A DNA stretch of 64,000 nt from Limnephilus marmoratus (taxonomy: Eukaryota > Arthropoda > Insecta > Trichoptera > Limnephilidae): positions 21,700,627 through 21,764,626 of the forward strand of contig OU862922.1 in the NCBI GenBank assembly GCA_917880885.1, given 5' to 3'. Every line of letters begins with the position of its first letter. Position 1 is the first letter of the stretch. The notes beneath the pieces are model-generated. The model had not been told where the DNA came from. It saw only the letters and a program-made list of their open reading frames with translations, and ran no database searches. This document shows positions 63,326-64,000 of the stretch, piece after piece. Both the position numbers and the translations under genes were made by a program.

Positions 63326-64000
63326 ATATTTCAAGAAGATATGAAGTGTGGAGTTCAGAGGAAGCAATTTCAGAAAAGATTTGAAAGCAGGGAGCATATT
63401 TGTTTGGAGAGGGACAATAAGTGAACTTTACATTTTAAAAAAAAACCGATATTGGCAATATTATGTAATGTACCTTATTAATCGATTAAAAATTCTGAAA
63501 TACCCCCTAAGAGTCCACGGCTGTGCGCCGTCCACGGCTTAATTAGCACAATATCCGGTAGTCATTTTCAGTAAGGTATGTATTTAAGCCTACAAACGCC
63601 TTTCTCCCTAAAGTAACTTTCCGATTCCAACCATAATCCAGTTCCGTCACCGTGCGGGACAGTTTATTTTAACATCGCTCCGTTGCGCGAATCCTACCGA
63701 CTAGCGATGTGTCAGTTCAGCTGGAATGGGCTCATGTGATCCGCTCCTTTGCGGGAAGCGGTTCCTACTCCCACTCCTTTTTCAAATCGACTACTCCCAG
63801 AGAACCCGGCCCAGTCCCAGTACTCTCCGCATCCAAATAAATCCGGCGGTAATCCGGCGGTCCGAGCAACTCAACGCCGAAGCGCGAAAACCGCACTCGA
63901 ATACAAGTCCCGGGTTCCTTTAAACCCAAGCGCCTTGTTCCAAGCTACGTGAATCGCGACACAATCCATTCATTCCGCCCACTCCCGGACTCGCGCGAAC
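63326..64000. other. Edge region with rising GC content
   Basis: From about 63640 the sequence becomes GC- and CpG-richer (CCGGCGGTAATCCGGCGGTC, CCCACTCCCGGACTCGCGCG). Two overlapping plus frames (63726-63923 and 63749-63952) show no domain. It may be the start of another repeat or a CpG-rich promoter region cut by the window edge. Confidence 0.3.

Noticed and set aside
63726..63952. First exon of a host gene at the right edge
   Set aside because: CpG-rich and open in two frames, but with no conserved peptide or splice donor I can defend within the window.

Overview
This is eukaryotic, AT-rich, non-coding DNA, most likely from an insect and probably a moth or butterfly. The evidence is TTAGG/CCTAA islands, non-LTR retrotransposon 3' ends of the RTE and CR1/L2/Jockey kinds, tRNA-headed SINEs, and repeat families whose ends (GCGAGCGAAGCCGCGGG..AAAGCTAGT and ACCCGGCCACACGTTGCTG) I associate with lepidopteran genomes. 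The order-level call is inference. I found no intact host gene, rRNA or convincing functional tRNA. Every recognisable coding stretch is a piece of a mobile element.

Layout. 0-20 kb: 3-bp-TSD MITEs (2.3 and 13.8 kb), a tRNA-headed SINE, an RTE LINE tail with a perfect 17-bp target duplication (10.4 kb), several purine/pyrimidine-rich family A repeats, and long hairpin elements (16.6 and 19.8 kb). 21.0-24.2 kb: a recent palindrome with ~1.43-kb arms. It carries two outward-facing broken copies of a multicopy gene joining an XPG/PIN-like nuclease core to a tesmin/TSO1-type CXC domain, and each arm contains the same GGGGTCGTCC MITE. 26.0-26.5 kb: the GIY-YIG-type C-terminus of a Penelope-like element followed by a hammerhead-like motif. 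28.0-28.8 kb: two facing arrays of a ~27-bp iterated motif. 39.4-40.5 kb: a hAT deletion derivative with perfect 17-bp TIRs and an 8-bp TSD. 43-49 kb: nested MITEs, including a filled/empty site pair, LINE tails and a GGTCTC-repeat element.

52.6-59.6 kb is the most striking object. Two 670-bp LTRs that read as identical flank 5.6 kb of internal DNA with a primer-binding-like site, a textbook polypurine tract and three tandem or duplicated blocks, but no recognisable gag, protease, reverse transcriptase or integrase. It looks like a young large non-autonomous LTR element (LARD-like) inserted inside the ORF of a CR1/L2-like LINE, whose reading frame continues on the far side. 60-64 kb holds a ~134-bp tandem repeat, more LINE and SINE ends, and a GC-richer edge.

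The elements do not form a pathway. They form a record of insertions within insertions, and shared versus private mutations let several events be ordered. All calls come from reading the sequence by eye; no alignment or database search was run.
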